In this document: positions 28,408-37,805 of the stretch, in pieces
Layout: every line of letters starts with the position of its first letter
How positions within the stretch are numbered: position 1 is the stretch's first letter
Notes under the pieces: model-generated
The model's database searches: none
What the model saw: only the letters and a program-made list of their open reading frames with translations
Told to the model about the DNA's origin: nothing
Program-made: the position numbers and the translations under genes
Assembly: GCA_900469475.1 (NCBI GenBank)
Contig: UBXG01000005.1
Span: 248,001-312,000 of the forward strand
DNA length: 64,000 bases
Source: Hyphomicrobiales bacterium
GTDB lineage: Bacteria; Pseudomonadota; Alphaproteobacteria; Rhizobiales; Rhizobiaceae
Reading direction: 5' to 3'

Positions 28408-28546
28408 TGCTCTCTTCCATCCGGACTATACCGTCGGCTCCGGCATCTCACCGGATCTGCTGACCCTTCCGAAATCCGGAAGGCGCTCGCGGGCTCGAGG
28501 AAACTCCCCATACCGCCGGTGGGGAATTGCACCCCGCCCTGAGAAC
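28408..28546 (-). ncRNA. FMN riboswitch (RFN element) upstream of ribH
   Basis: On the minus strand the conserved RFN blocks appear in order: TCAGGGCGGGGTGCAATTCC, CCACCGGCGGTA, GAGCCCGCGAGCGCC, GGTCAGCAGATCCGGTGAGA, TGCCGGAGCCGACGGTATAG and TCCGGATGGAAGAGAG. These are the signature sequences of the FMN aptamer. It lies 92 bases ahead of the ribH start. I saw no clear terminator between aptamer and gene, which favours translational control. Confidence 0.95.
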
Positions 28547-28583
28547 GCGTGGACTATAGATGCTTTGCCTTATGGAAATCAAA

Positions 28584-28613
28584 GAAAAACGCCGGGGTTT
28601 TGGCCCGGCGTCT
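28584..28613 (-). terminator. Terminator of the PotABCD-like operon
   Basis: On the minus strand, GACGCCGGG pairs with CCCCGGCGT around a short loop and is followed by TTTTTC. It lies just after the stop of the ATP-binding protein at 28657 and separates that operon from the riboswitch-ribH unit. Confidence 0.8.
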
Positions 28614-28656
28614 GCGAATAATTTTCCAAAATGACCCGGCGATGGAGGGCTCTTTC

Positions 28657-29718
28657 TCAGTCCTGAATGACGAGCAGGTCGGAGGAGGCAAAACGCAACG
28701 TCACCTTCTCACCAACACTCGGAGGCATCATGCCCGGGCTGTTGAACATGTCGAAGGAAATCGTGTTGCCGGCGACATTCATGCGGGTGCGGATGACCGA
28801 GCCCAGGAAATGTGCCGAGGAGACTTCGCCTGTGAGGGCTGTATCGCCCTTGGCCGATTCCGCCAGCGAACCGGCTTCCGGACGCAGGGCAAGCGATACG
28901 GTATCGCCCGGCTTGTAGGCGGTCACCGACTGCTTCAGGGTCACGCCCTGATCGCCGATCATGATGCGGTTACTGTCGGGATCGACGACCTTGCCTTCGA
29001 TCAGATTCAGCGTGCCGACGAAAGAGGCGACGAAACGGGTTGCCGGCTTGTTGTAGATTTCGAACGGCGTGCCGATCTGATCGGCGCGGCCTGCATTCAT
29101 GACCACGATACGGTCGGAGATGGACAGCGCCTCTTCCTGATCGTGCGTCACGAAGACAGTGGTGATGCCGAGCTGCTGTTGGATGGCGCGGATTTCCTCG
29201 CGCAGCGAGATACGGATCTTGGCGTCGAGAGCCGAGAGCGGCTCGTCGAGCAGGAGCACCTGCGGCTTGACGGCGATGGCGCGGGCGAGCGCTACGCGCT
29301 GTTGCTGGCCTCCGGACATCTGATAGGGATAGCGGCCGGCGAGATGATCGAGCTTGATGAGAGCCAGCATCTCCTTGACGCGCTTGTCGATGTCGGGCTT
29401 CGCCATGCCGGCGACCTTGAGGCCGAAGGCGACGTTGTCATGCACCGTCATGTTCGGAAACAATGCGTAGGCCTGGAAGACCATGCCAATATTGCGCTGG
29501 TTCGGTTTCAGCGCCCGCTGGTCCTTGCCATTGATCGACAGGGTGCCGGCGGTCGGCGTTTCGAAACCTGCGATCATGCGCAGCACGGTCGTCTTGCCGC
29601 AGCCCGACGGTCCGAGGAAGGAGACGAATTCTCCTTTCTCGATTTGCATATTGAAATCATGGACGACGTGAATGTCGCCGAAGGACTTCTTGATGTGGGT
29701 GAGTTCGAGAAAAGCCAT
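28657..29718 (-). CDS. ABC transporter ATP-binding protein (PotA-like)
   Basis: 353 residues with Walker A GPSGCGKTT (about 36), signature MSGGQQQRVALAR (about 134), Walker B VLLLDEP, H-loop THDQEEA and a C-terminal TOBE_2 domain (from about 275). This is the spermidine/putrescine or iron(III) type of importer ATPase. It is last in the operon binding protein-permease-permease-ATPase, 11 bases after the second permease gene. It energises uptake of an organic amine or similar cation (inferred). Confidence 0.9.
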   Translation of the reverse strand: MAFLELTHIKKSFGDIHVVHDFNMQIEKGEFVSFLGPSGCGKTTVLRMIAGFETPTAGTLSINGKDQRALKPNQRNIGMVFQAYALFPNMTVHDNVAFGLKVAGMAKPDIDKRVKEMLALIKLDHLAGRYPYQMSGGQQQRVALARAIAVKPQVLLLDEPLSALDAKIRISLREEIRAIQQQLGITTVFVTHDQEEALSISDRIVVMNAGRADQIGTPFEIYNKPATRFVASFVGTLNLIEGKVVDPDSNRIMIGDQGVTLKQSVTAYKPGDTVSLALRPEAGSLAESAKGDTALTGEVSSAHFLGSVIRTRMNVAGNTISFDMFNSPGMMPPSVGEKVTLRFASSDLLVIQD

Positions 29719-29729
29719 GGTGAGAAGCC

Positions 29730-30518
29730 TTACGCCTTAATCGGAGCGGATTTTGAGAAACGGGAAACGAGCTGCAAGAGGCCCATGCTGAGCCAGGTAA
29801 CGGCAAGCGCGATGATGGCCAGGGCAGAGGGCTCGTAAGCTCTATTGGCGCCCATGAGCTGCATGTAGGGCCCGAATGCCGGACGGTTGAGCAGCGATGC
29901 CATGGTGAATTCGCCCATGACGATCGCAAGGGTGATGAATGCTCCGGAAAGCACACCGCTCATGACATTCGGAAAGATGCATTTGAACATGATGGTTGTC
30001 CATTTTGCACCAAGGCTTTCGGCAGCCTCCGTCAGCGTGCCGACATCAATGGTACGCATCGCCGTATCGACCGAACGATACATATAGGGCAGCGACAATA
30101 CAATGTAGGAGCAGACGAGCAGAATGTTCGTCGTCGAATTATAGCCGGTCAGCGGCAGGATCGACGACGAATTATAGAGCCGCAGATAGCCGAAAACGAT
30201 GACGATGGCCGGAATGACCAACGGCATCAAGGTGATGAATTCCACGACAGGGCGGAGCTGCGGCAACCGCAACCGCACCCAATAGGCCGTGGGCACAACG
30301 AGCAGCATGCCGAAGATAATGGTCAAAAGCGCCATCAACATCGAGAAACCAAAGGCCGTTATGAAACCGAAATCCGAAAAGACGGAGGCATAAGCGTCAA
30401 AGCTGTAAGCGTTGCGCCGCATGCGCAGCGAGAACTCCAGCGTACCGATGAGCGGCACCAGGAAGTAGATGAGGCCGATGGCAACGGCGATCCAGGCGAA
30501 GAATTTTTGCAGCTTCAT
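29730..30518 (-). CDS. ABC transporter permease (PotC-like)
   Basis: 262 residues, six membrane segments, with the EAA-type loop EAAESLGAKWTTIMFKCIFP and ALTIIFG/VLPTAYW-like helices typical of PotC. ATG 30518 is used because it overlaps the stop of the upstream permease (ATGA); an in-frame GTG three codons earlier is possible. It forms the channel with the upstream permease. Confidence 0.87.
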   Translation of the reverse strand: MKLQKFFAWIAVAIGLIYFLVPLIGTLEFSLRMRRNAYSFDAYASVFSDFGFITAFGFSMLMALLTIIFGMLLVVPTAYWVRLRLPQLRPVVEFITLMPLVIPAIVIVFGYLRLYNSSSILPLTGYNSTTNILLVCSYIVLSLPYMYRSVDTAMRTIDVGTLTEAAESLGAKWTTIMFKCIFPNVMSGVLSGAFITLAIVMGEFTMASLLNRPAFGPYMQLMGANRAYEPSALAIIALAVTWLSMGLLQLVSRFSKSAPIKA

Positions 30519-31405
30519 TTCTGCCACCGTTCAGCGCGCATGCGCATCAAGATATAAATGACGTTCGAAATACCGGTAATGACGATCATGCCCAGCGCGA
30601 GCGCATAGCCCAGATTGGCATTGTGCAGCACGTCGCCGCGGATCTGCGCATAGAGTACGATGGGAACGATATTCAGCGAGCTGCCGGTAAGTGCAATTGC
30701 AGTCGCGATGGCGCCGAACGAATTTGCAAACAGTAGCAGCGTCGTGCCAAGCAGGCTCGGCCAGAGGATCGGTAGGGCGACCATCCGCCAATATTGTCCA
30801 TTGGTTGCGCCTAGAATGGAAGCAGCTTCTTGCCATTCCTTCTTCATGCCGTCGAGCGCAGGCGTAATGATCAGCACCATCAGCGGAATCTGGAAGTACA
30901 TGTAGGTAATGGTCAGGCCGAAGAAGCTCAGCAGGTTGAAGCCACTGCCGTAGAGGTTGAAGCCGAAATGAGCGAGCAATATCGTGACCAGACCCTGGCG
31001 GCCGAGCGTGGCTATGAACGAGAAAGCCAGCGGCACGCCGGCGAAATTCGATGCGACCCCCGAGAAGGTCAGGAAGGCGTGACGGATCCAAGTGGGAAGC
31101 CCGCCAAGGACCAGCGCCCAAGCCAGGTAAAAGCCGATGATCGCGCCACCGAGCGCCGAAGCGACCGAGATTTTGATACTGATCCAATAGGCGCTCATGA
31201 TCGTCGGCGTGAACAGGTCGGCGATGTTCTTGAGCGTCAGGCTGCCGTCCGGCGTCAGAAAGGCGCCTGCTATCAAATAGATCGTCGGAAGAATCAGGAA
31301 TAGCAGCGCGAAGATCAGGAAGGGTGCTATTCCCAGCCAATCGATAACCACACGCTTGTTGATCATCGGAGTGGAACTGACCGTTGATGTTGTGGCGATG
31401 CTCAT
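30515..31405 (-). CDS. ABC transporter permease (PotB-like)
   Basis: 296 residues, six membrane segments and the conserved loop EAASILGATNGQYWRMVALPIL. It is a PotB/AfuB-type subunit. It lies 72 bases downstream of the binding-protein gene, with a stem-loop in between, and its stop overlaps the start of the next permease. The ribosome site is weak, in line with lower expression than the binding protein. Confidence 0.88.
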   Translation of the reverse strand: MSIATTSTVSSTPMINKRVVIDWLGIAPFLIFALLFLILPTIYLIAGAFLTPDGSLTLKNIADLFTPTIMSAYWISIKISVASALGGAIIGFYLAWALVLGGLPTWIRHAFLTFSGVASNFAGVPLAFSFIATLGRQGLVTILLAHFGFNLYGSGFNLLSFFGLTITYMYFQIPLMVLIITPALDGMKKEWQEAASILGATNGQYWRMVALPILWPSLLGTTLLLFANSFGAIATAIALTGSSLNIVPIVLYAQIRGDVLHNANLGYALALGMIVITGISNVIYILMRMRAERWQK

Positions 31406-31439
31406 GATTGGCCCAATCCGCGGCGTCAGAAAAACGGAA

Positions 31440-31463
31440 ACCTCCCCGCCGAAGCGGGGAGGT
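31440..31463 (-). terminator. Intercistronic stem-loop after the binding-protein gene
   Basis: ACCTCCCCGC pairs with GCGGGGAGGT around a TTCG tetraloop (minus strand), followed about 5 bases on by TTTTT. It sits between the binding protein and first permease, so it probably attenuates transcription or protects the upstream mRNA. Confidence 0.7.
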
Positions 31464-31477
31464 CATGTCAGGTCAAA

Positions 31478-32581
31478 TTACTGTACGTTCGAACCGACGA
31501 CAGAATCCCACTTGGTGGTGATGGCGGTCTTGCCGGCAGCCTGCTCGTCGAGCGTCGGGAAGACTGCCTTTTCATAGGCGGCAGCCGGCGGCAGCTTGTC
31601 GAGAAGCTCCTGCGGGACCTTCTTGTTCTTCGCCAGATCGTTGAAGCGGATCGGGTGGCAATAGCCCTTGAGCCAGCCGATCTGGCCTTCGTCGGAATAG
31701 AGGAACTCCATCCAGAGCTTGGCAGCGTTCGGATGCGGAGCGAAAGCCGAGATTGCCTGGACGTAGACGCCTGCGATAACGCCCGAAGCCGGAACGGTGA
31801 CGTCAACCGGCGGGTTGCCGTTCAGGCTGTCGCGCCAGGAAAGACCGTTGTAATCCCAAGCAACGACGATCGGGGTTGCGCCCTGAGCCAGCGAAGCGGA
31901 CTTGCCGATGACCGGAACGAAGTTGCCGGCCTTGTTCAGCTTTGCGAAGTAGTCGAGACCGGCGGTGCCGACCTTGACTGCATCCTTCTCGCCAGCGGCG
32001 AGACCGGCGGCGTAGACGGCCTGAACGGCTTGGTTCGAGGTGCGCGGGTCGCCGGCGAGCGAAACGGTGTTTGCATATTCCGGCTTCAGGAGGTCAGCCC
32101 AGTCCTTCGGCGGGTTCTTCACAACGTCCTTGTTCACGACGAAGGAGAGAACGCCGTAGTAGTCGCCGTACCAGTAGCCTTCGGCATCCTTGGCGCTGTC
32201 CGGAATCGAATCCCAGGTGGAAACCTTGTAGGGCTGCAGCAGGCCTTCCTTCTTGGCCGTCGGGCCGAAGGAGAGACCAACGTCGATCACATCAGGAGCC
32301 TGCGGGCCGGTGTTACCCTTGTTGGCGCGGATTGCTTCGACTTCATCGCCCGAACCGGCATCCGGATTCAGTTCGTTGACTTCAATGCCGTATTTTGCCT
32401 TAAAGGCAGAGATCAGATCGCCATAACCGCACCAGTTGTGGGGCAGGGCGATGGTGGTCAGCGTGCCTTCCTTCTTGGCAGCAGCGATGAGATCGGCGCT
32501 CGGTTCCGCGGCGGCAATAGCCGTCGAAGCGACGAGCATCGCCGTGGAGATTGTCAGAAGACGATGAATTTTCGAGATCAC
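31478..32581 (-). CDS. ABC transporter substrate-binding protein (PotD/AfuA-like)
   Basis: 367 residues with a signal peptide (LLTISTAMLVASTAIAAAEP). The mature protein is a family-1 extracellular binding protein: LIAAAKKEGTLTTIALPHNWCGYGDLISAF and PDVIDVGLSFGPTAKKEGLL show the usual start, with YGDYYGVLSFVVNKD and WMEFLYSDEGQ further on. It starts at GTG 32581 with a strong AAGGAGG. It heads the four-gene operon. Polyamine or aminophosphonate-like ligands are typical; here the downstream gamma-glutamyl genes suggest an amine or amino alcohol. Confidence 0.87.
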   Translation of the reverse strand: MISKIHRLLTISTAMLVASTAIAAAEPSADLIAAAKKEGTLTTIALPHNWCGYGDLISAFKAKYGIEVNELNPDAGSGDEVEAIRANKGNTGPQAPDVIDVGLSFGPTAKKEGLLQPYKVSTWDSIPDSAKDAEGYWYGDYYGVLSFVVNKDVVKNPPKDWADLLKPEYANTVSLAGDPRTSNQAVQAVYAAGLAAGEKDAVKVGTAGLDYFAKLNKAGNFVPVIGKSASLAQGATPIVVAWDYNGLSWRDSLNGNPPVDVTVPASGVIAGVYVQAISAFAPHPNAAKLWMEFLYSDEGQIGWLKGYCHPIRFNDLAKNKKVPQELLDKLPPAAAYEKAVFPTLDEQAAGKTAITTKWDSVVGSNVQ

Positions 32582-32770
32582 TGCATTTCCTCCTTTTTGG
32601 GTTTTCAGTGTCTGGCGTTGCTGTTAATGACGTTACATGAAGGTTGTGTGACGACTTCAAAGCGTTGGGTTTGCTGAAAACGCAGTCGATTTTTGCTTCT
32701 AATCGACAAGTATGACAGTCGCTGTATTCCACATCCTCCAAGAGCTGTTATTTTCTGTTTTCATTCCCCT

Positions 32771-33643
32771 TCAGCTTAGCTTGCGAAACAGCTTGGTTTG
32801 TTCGAAAAGACCTTCCAGTGTCTTCATGCGCTCGCTCGTTTCGTCCCATGTCGAGCTTTGCACGGCTTCGATCAGGGCTTCGACGATGAACAGGGTAACG
32901 ACCGATGAATCCCAGGCGGATGGCGCCTCGATTTGCACGCGGAACGTGTGCTTGCCGTGTTTGGCGGCCGGGGTTGCCCACTGATCGGTGAAGACGATGA
33001 TTTCAGCGCCATGGCGGCGGGCAGCCGCCGCGAGATTGACCATTTCCTGCTCGTAGCGCCTGATATCGAAGATGATGAGCAGGTCGCCCGGATTCATGTT
33101 CAGGACATATTGCGGCCATGCGCTTGAGTTCGAAGAAAGCAAGGTCGTATTCGGACGGATGACCTGCATATGAGTGAAGAAATATTCGGCAAGCGCCCCG
33201 GTGATGCGGCCGCCTACGAAATAAAGTGCGCGTTTTCTCTCCGACAGCAGTGCCGCGACGCTGTCGAAGGTTGCCACGTCGAGGTCCGACAGGGTCTGCC
33301 GCAGATTGCCTGTGATGGTATCGGCAAAGCGATTGAGGATATGCGTACCCGGAGCGTTCGACGCCCAGCGATCGTGCTTTGTCAGCGGGTTGGAGATCGT
33401 CGCTTCTACTTCCTGATGAAGATGGGCCTGGAAGTCCGGATAGCCTTTGTATCCGAGTTTCTGCACCATGCGCGCGACTGTCGGGGTCGAAACCCGCGCA
33501 TTCTCGGCGACGGTGGTGATGCTACCCAATCCGGAAACGGGGTAGTTGTCGAGCAAGCTCTTGGCGAGCTGCTTTTCGGCGCGCGTTAAAGTGTCAAAGC
33601 GCGCATTGATCACGTCCGAAACTGTCTTCGACGCATTGCTCAC
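32771..33643 (-). CDS. RpiR/MurR family regulator (HTH-SIS)
   Basis: 290 residues: N-terminal RpiR HTH (about 10-75; GLGSITTVAENARVSTPTVARMVQKLGYKGYPDF shown by its core STPTVARMVQKLGY) and a C-terminal SIS sugar-binding fold (about 120-260; ALYFVGGRITGALAEYF). GTG 33643 with GGGGAG upstream was chosen; a GTG at 33724 opens the frame but has no site and AT-rich code. It stands between the PotABCD-like operon and the divergent amidohydrolase-permease-ligase genes, so it probably controls both. The SIS domain suggests a phosphorylated or amino ligand. Confidence 0.83.
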   Translation of the reverse strand: MSNASKTVSDVINARFDTLTRAEKQLAKSLLDNYPVSGLGSITTVAENARVSTPTVARMVQKLGYKGYPDFQAHLHQEVEATISNPLTKHDRWASNAPGTHILNRFADTITGNLRQTLSDLDVATFDSVAALLSERKRALYFVGGRITGALAEYFFTHMQVIRPNTTLLSSNSSAWPQYVLNMNPGDLLIIFDIRRYEQEMVNLAAAARRHGAEIIVFTDQWATPAAKHGKHTFRVQIEAPSAWDSSVVTLFIVEALIEAVQSSTWDETSERMKTLEGLFEQTKLFRKLS

Positions 33644-33731
33644 TCGATTTTTGCTCCCCAAACGGTCTGTTGCCGTTTTCTTTCCAGGATATAACAACGC
33701 TGTCACAATTCGAGTCAATGTCACAAATGAA

Positions 33732-33742
33732 GAAATAATTTC
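33732..33742. promoter_or_regulatory. Candidate RpiR operator (GAAATAATTTC)
   Basis: An 11-bp perfect palindrome, GAAAT-A-ATTTC, lies in the 179-base gap between the RpiR gene start and the amidohydrolase gene. RpiR-family sites are often of GAAAT/ATTTC type. TTGACA at 33752-33757 nearby could be part of the rightward promoter. The assignment is inference. Confidence 0.35.
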
Positions 33743-33822
33743 AGTTTCCAGTTGACAGCAGGGAAAACCTGAAGAATTCTTTTCTTATAAAGATTTTATT
33801 AATCGGCACTGGGGCGTCTCTG

Positions 33823-34590
33823 ATGCTTGCGCAGCAAGGCATTTTGTCGAAGGCAGACGGCGATTGCGTTGCGGTCGAAAGGCCGGACGGACGCAGCGCA
33901 GTTTTGCTCGTTTGCGAGCATGCCTCGCGTGAGATTCCAGAGCGGTTCGGCGATCTCGGGCTTTCAGCCGAGGCGCGTTCCAGCCACATCGCCTGGGACC
34001 CGGGTGCACTCGCGGTTGCAAGGAAAATCTCCGCGGGCCTTGATGCCACTCTGGTGTTTCAGCGCTTCTCCCGGCTGATTTATGATTGCAACCGGCCGCC
34101 CGAAAGTGCTGGTGCCATGCCGGAGACGAGCGAGATCTATACGATCCCTGGCAATCAACATCTGGGCGAAGCGGATAGGCAGGCCCGCACGGAGGGGCTC
34201 TATATCCCGTTCCACGATCGCATTCGGTCGCTCTTGAAGGAGCGTGCCGCACGCGGACAAAAAACCGTGATCGTGACAATTCACAGCTTCACGCCGATCT
34301 ATAATGGCAAGCCGCGCGCAGTGGAGCTTGGCATTCTGCATGACGAAGACCGTTGGCTGGCCGATCGCATGTTGGACGCAGCGACCGAAGCGCCACTCTA
34401 CAAGACTGAACGAAACCAGCCTTACGGGCCTGAAGACGGCGTTACCCATACGCTGAAGCTGCATGGGCTTGCCAATGGTCTGCATAACGTAATGATCGAG
34501 GTTCGCAACGACCTCATTCGGGATGACGTCGGCCAAGGGGTCGTGGCCGATTATCTGACGGGGCTTCTCCAGAGCAGTCTGGAAGCCTGA
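33823..34590 (+). CDS. N-formylglutamate amidohydrolase family protein (PF05013)
   Basis: 255 residues. The FGase fold is shown by VLLVCEHASREIPERFG with the zinc-ligand His-Ala segment, WDPGALAVARKIS, LIYDCNRPP and TVIVTIHSFTPIYNGKPR with a second His. Known members release glutamate from N-formylglutamate; others in amine operons are uncharacterised. Because the next genes encode a permease, a glutamine-synthetase-like ligase and two dehydrogenases, it may instead cut a gamma-glutamyl amide to free glutamate. It starts at ATG 33823, divergent from the RpiR gene. Confidence 0.82.
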   Translation: MLAQQGILSKADGDCVAVERPDGRSAVLLVCEHASREIPERFGDLGLSAEARSSHIAWDPGALAVARKISAGLDATLVFQRFSRLIYDCNRPPESAGAMPETSEIYTIPGNQHLGEADRQARTEGLYIPFHDRIRSLLKERAARGQKTVIVTIHSFTPIYNGKPRAVELGILHDEDRWLADRMLDAATEAPLYKTERNQPYGPEDGVTHTLKLHGLANGLHNVMIEVRNDLIRDDVGQGVVADYLTGLLQSSLEA

Positions 34591-34716
34591 GCATAAAAGA
34601 AAAAGACCCCGGGGAGCAGTTCAACTGCGATCGGGCCGCATGGTGAAATGCCAGCGGTCAATGTGACACATGGTTCTCCGCAATCCCGCGGACGACCGGG
34701 CTTTAGGGGGAATGGC

Positions 34717-36288
34717 ATGTCTGATTATTCAGAGTTAGACAAAAAGCAGGATATACAAATCCTGCACTCCATGGGCTATGCTCAGGAGCTGGAACGGCGC
34801 ATGAGTTCGTTTTCGAATTTCGCCATTTCCTTCTCCATCATCTGCATTCTATCCGGCGGCATCAATTCGCTTGCACAGGCGACTTCTGGCGCGGGCGGTG
34901 CCGCCATTGGTATAGGGTGGCCGCTCGGCTGCCTGATTTCGGGCGTTTTCGCACTCTCGATGGCGCAGATTTCTTCGGCTTATCCCACGGCCGGCGGCCT
35001 CTATCACTGGGGGTCGATCCTCGGCAACCGGTTCACCGGCTGGCTGACGGCCTGGCTCAATCTTCTCGGCCTGATCACGGTGCTTGGCGCGATCAATGTG
35101 GGTACTTGGGGCTTCTTCAGTGGCTCCATCGCCCCTTGGTTCGGCATTGCCGTCGATACCACCACTTCGGCCGGTTTTGCCAACCAGATCATTTTCGTTG
35201 CCATCATCACCGGCCTGCAAGCCTTGATCAATCATTTCGGCATCAGGCTCACGGCAAAACTGACCGATATGTCCGGTTACCTGATCTTTGCCGCCGCAAT
35301 CGCGCTGACCGTCGTCTGCCTGATCGGTGTCAAGAGCTGGGATATCAGCCGCATCTGGACTTTCACCAACTACTCCGGAACGCCGGAAGGTGATGCTTCC
35401 GTTTGGCCGAAGATGGACAATATCTGGTACGTCTTCGCTCTTGGACTGTTGTTGCCGATCTACACAATTACCGGATACGACGCGTCGGCGCACACGTCGG
35501 AGGAGACCGTCAAGGCTTCCAGCTCCGTGCCGCGCGGCATGGTCTCCTCGGTCTGGTGGTCATCGTTGTTCGGCTACATCATGCTGCTGGCCTTCCTCCT
35601 GGCCATTCCGGACATGAACGAGGCATCGAAACAGGGCTGGAACGTCTTCTTCTGGACGATCAACAGCATCACGAATCCGGTGGTCGCCAATATCCTCTAT
35701 GTTGCGATCTTCATCTCGCAGCTGCTGTGCGGCCTGGCCACCGTGACCTCCGCATCGCGCATGATTTATGCCTTCTCGCGGGATGGCGGCCTGCCATTCT
35801 CGAAGTCGCTCGCCAGCGTCAGCCCGCGGTTCCGTACGCCTTCGATTGCCATCTGGACGGCTGCGATCCTTTCGGTCCTATTCGTTTGGGGCGCTTCGCT
35901 CGTTACGATTGCTGGATCTTCGGCCTATACCATCGTCGTGTCGTGCACCGTCATCTTCCTGTTCCTTTCCTTTACAGTGCCGATCGTCCTCGGCATCAAG
36001 GCGATCGGAACTGCGAAATGGCCAAAGATGGGGCCTTGGAACATGGGCATCGGCACCTACAAGCTGGTTTCCGTTCTGGTGATTATTGCCATGGCGGTCA
36101 TCTTCATCATCGGTGTGCAGCCGCCGAACGAATGGGCGCTCTATATCACAATCGGCTTCCTGGTCCTGACTGCAATCATTTGGTTCGCCTTTGAGAAGCG
36201 CCGTTTCCAGGGTCCTCCGATCGGCGACATGATTGCCAAGCGCCAGGGCGATATCGCTGCTGCCGAACGAGCTGTCGGCGAAGTGTGA
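34717..36288 (+). CDS. APC family amino acid/amine permease
   Basis: 523 residues with about twelve membrane segments. The start of TM1, FSNFAISFSIICILSGGINSL, and the GWPLGCLISGVFALSMAQISSAYPTAGGLYHW loop (cut here to AYPTAGGLYHW) are hallmarks of the GABA/choline-type (BAT1/HNM1) APC branch. It probably imports an amino acid, GABA or amino alcohol with protons. ATG 34717 follows TAGGGGGA; the frame upstream is unlikely to be coding. It is followed by the ligase gene after 126 bases. Confidence 0.88.
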   Translation: MSDYSELDKKQDIQILHSMGYAQELERRMSSFSNFAISFSIICILSGGINSLAQATSGAGGAAIGIGWPLGCLISGVFALSMAQISSAYPTAGGLYHWGSILGNRFTGWLTAWLNLLGLITVLGAINVGTWGFFSGSIAPWFGIAVDTTTSAGFANQIIFVAIITGLQALINHFGIRLTAKLTDMSGYLIFAAAIALTVVCLIGVKSWDISRIWTFTNYSGTPEGDASVWPKMDNIWYVFALGLLLPIYTITGYDASAHTSEETVKASSSVPRGMVSSVWWSSLFGYIMLLAFLLAIPDMNEASKQGWNVFFWTINSITNPVVANILYVAIFISQLLCGLATVTSASRMIYAFSRDGGLPFSKSLASVSPRFRTPSIAIWTAAILSVLFVWGASLVTIAGSSAYTIVVSCTVIFLFLSFTVPIVLGIKAIGTAKWPKMGPWNMGIGTYKLVSVLVIIAMAVIFIIGVQPPNEWALYITIGFLVLTAIIWFAFEKRRFQGPPIGDMIAKRQGDIAAAERAVGEV

Positions 36289-36414
36289 TCCTCATTCAGC
36301 ATCAATCCGGCAGGGGCCGCAACCGCGGCCCCATCCAACTGACGAGCGGCTCCGGTAAGCATATCCGACAGCACCGCTGGCCGACCCACTTCCATCTTCT
36401 AGGCGGACCAAATT

Positions 36415-37785
36415 ATGAGCAGCAGCTATACGTTCGACGACCTCAAGCGAGATGTGGCCGAAGGGCGCATCGATACGGTTCTGGCATGTCAGGTCGACAT
36501 GCAGGGCCGGTTGATGGGCAAACGCTTCCAGGCGGAATTCTTCATCGAAAGCGCATGGAAGGAAACGCATAGCTGCAACTATCTGCAGGCGACTGATATC
36601 GAGATGGAGACCGTCTCCGGCTACAAGTCGACGAGCTGGGAGAAGGGTTATGGCGACTATACCATGAAGCCCGATCTCGCCACGCTCCGTCGCATACCCT
36701 GGCTTGAAGGCACAGCGCTCGTCCTCTGCGACGTGCTCGATCACCATACTCATGAGGAAGTCGCGCATTCGCCACGCGCTATTCTCAAGAAGCAGGTCAA
36801 GCGTCTCGAAGCGATGGGCATGAAGGCCTACATGGCTTCGGAGCTTGAATTCTTCCTGTTTGATCAGAGCTACGACAGTGCCCGTGAATCCGGCTATCGC
36901 AATCTCAATCTCGTCAGTGGCTACAACGAGGATTACCACATCTTCCAAACCACGAAGGAAGAAGATGTGATGCGGGCGATCCGCAAGGGACTGCAGGGTG
37001 CGGAGATCCCTGTCGAAAACTCCAAGGGCGAAGCATCCGCCGGCCAGGAGGAAATCAACGTCCGCTACGCCGATGCTCTGACCATGGCCGACCGCCATGC
37101 CATCATCAAGAATGGCTGCAAGGAGATTGCCTGGTCGAAGGGCAAGGCCATTACGTTCCTGGCGAAGTGGAACTACAGCGCTGCGGGCAGTTCCTCTCAT
37201 ATTCATCAGTCGCTCTGGAGTGTGGACGGCAAGACGCCGCTGTTCTTCGACAAGGAAAAAGAACACGGCATGACGCCGCTGATGAAGCACTATGTCGCGG
37301 GCCTCCTGACGCATGCCAGCGAAATCACCTATTTCCTTGCGCCCTATATCAACTCCTACAAGCGCTTCGTTGCCGGCACCTTCGCACCCACCAAGGCAAT
37401 CTGGAGCACGGACAATCGCACCGCCGGCTATCGCCTGTGCGGAGCCGAAACCAAGAGCATTCGCATCGAATGCCGCGTCGGCGGCTCGGATCTCAATCCC
37501 TATCTGGCATTTGCTGCCCTGATTGCCGCCGGCCTTGATGGCATCGAAAACAAGCTCGAACTGGAGGCGCCCTTTGTCGGCGATGCCTATGGTGCGCGTG
37601 AAGTTCGCGAGATACCGCGCACCCTGCGTGGTGCGACCGAAGCCCTGACCAATTCGAAGATGCTGCGCGCCGCCTTTGGCGACGATGTCATCGATCATTA
37701 TACCCGCGCTGCCGAATGGGAGCAGGAGGAGTATGATCGTCGCATCACGGATTGGGAAGTGGCGCGCGGATTCGAAAGAGCGTAA
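36415..37785 (+). CDS. Glutamine synthetase-like gamma-glutamyl ligase (PuuA/IpuC-like)
   Basis: 456 residues with the glutamine synthetase catalytic domain: ASELEFFLFD (metal-binding ELEFF), AGQEEINVRYADAL (metal Glu), SSSHIHQSLW (metal/nucleotide His) and FAPTKAIWSTDNRTAGYRLC. It lacks the adenylylation loop Tyr segment typical of GlnA (NLYDLPPE), so it is not the housekeeping enzyme. PuuA and IpuC homologues ligate glutamate to putrescine or amines; here the partners (ALDH, ADH, amidohydrolase) suggest an amino-alcohol substrate. It forms an operon with the ALDH gene 155 bases downstream. Confidence 0.85.
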   Translation: MSSSYTFDDLKRDVAEGRIDTVLACQVDMQGRLMGKRFQAEFFIESAWKETHSCNYLQATDIEMETVSGYKSTSWEKGYGDYTMKPDLATLRRIPWLEGTALVLCDVLDHHTHEEVAHSPRAILKKQVKRLEAMGMKAYMASELEFFLFDQSYDSARESGYRNLNLVSGYNEDYHIFQTTKEEDVMRAIRKGLQGAEIPVENSKGEASAGQEEINVRYADALTMADRHAIIKNGCKEIAWSKGKAITFLAKWNYSAAGSSSHIHQSLWSVDGKTPLFFDKEKEHGMTPLMKHYVAGLLTHASEITYFLAPYINSYKRFVAGTFAPTKAIWSTDNRTAGYRLCGAETKSIRIECRVGGSDLNPYLAFAALIAAGLDGIENKLELEAPFVGDAYGAREVREIPRTLRGATEALTNSKMLRAAFGDDVIDHYTRAAEWEQEEYDRRITDWEVARGFERA

Positions 37786-37805
37786 GGCATTTGCGATCTG
37801 CCGCT

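Noticed and set aside
28549..29838. Long open frame (429 codons) on the plus strand
   Set aside because: It is antisense to the PotA-like ATPase, which has all its motifs; the plus-strand translation has no recognisable domain and results from GC-rich third positions.
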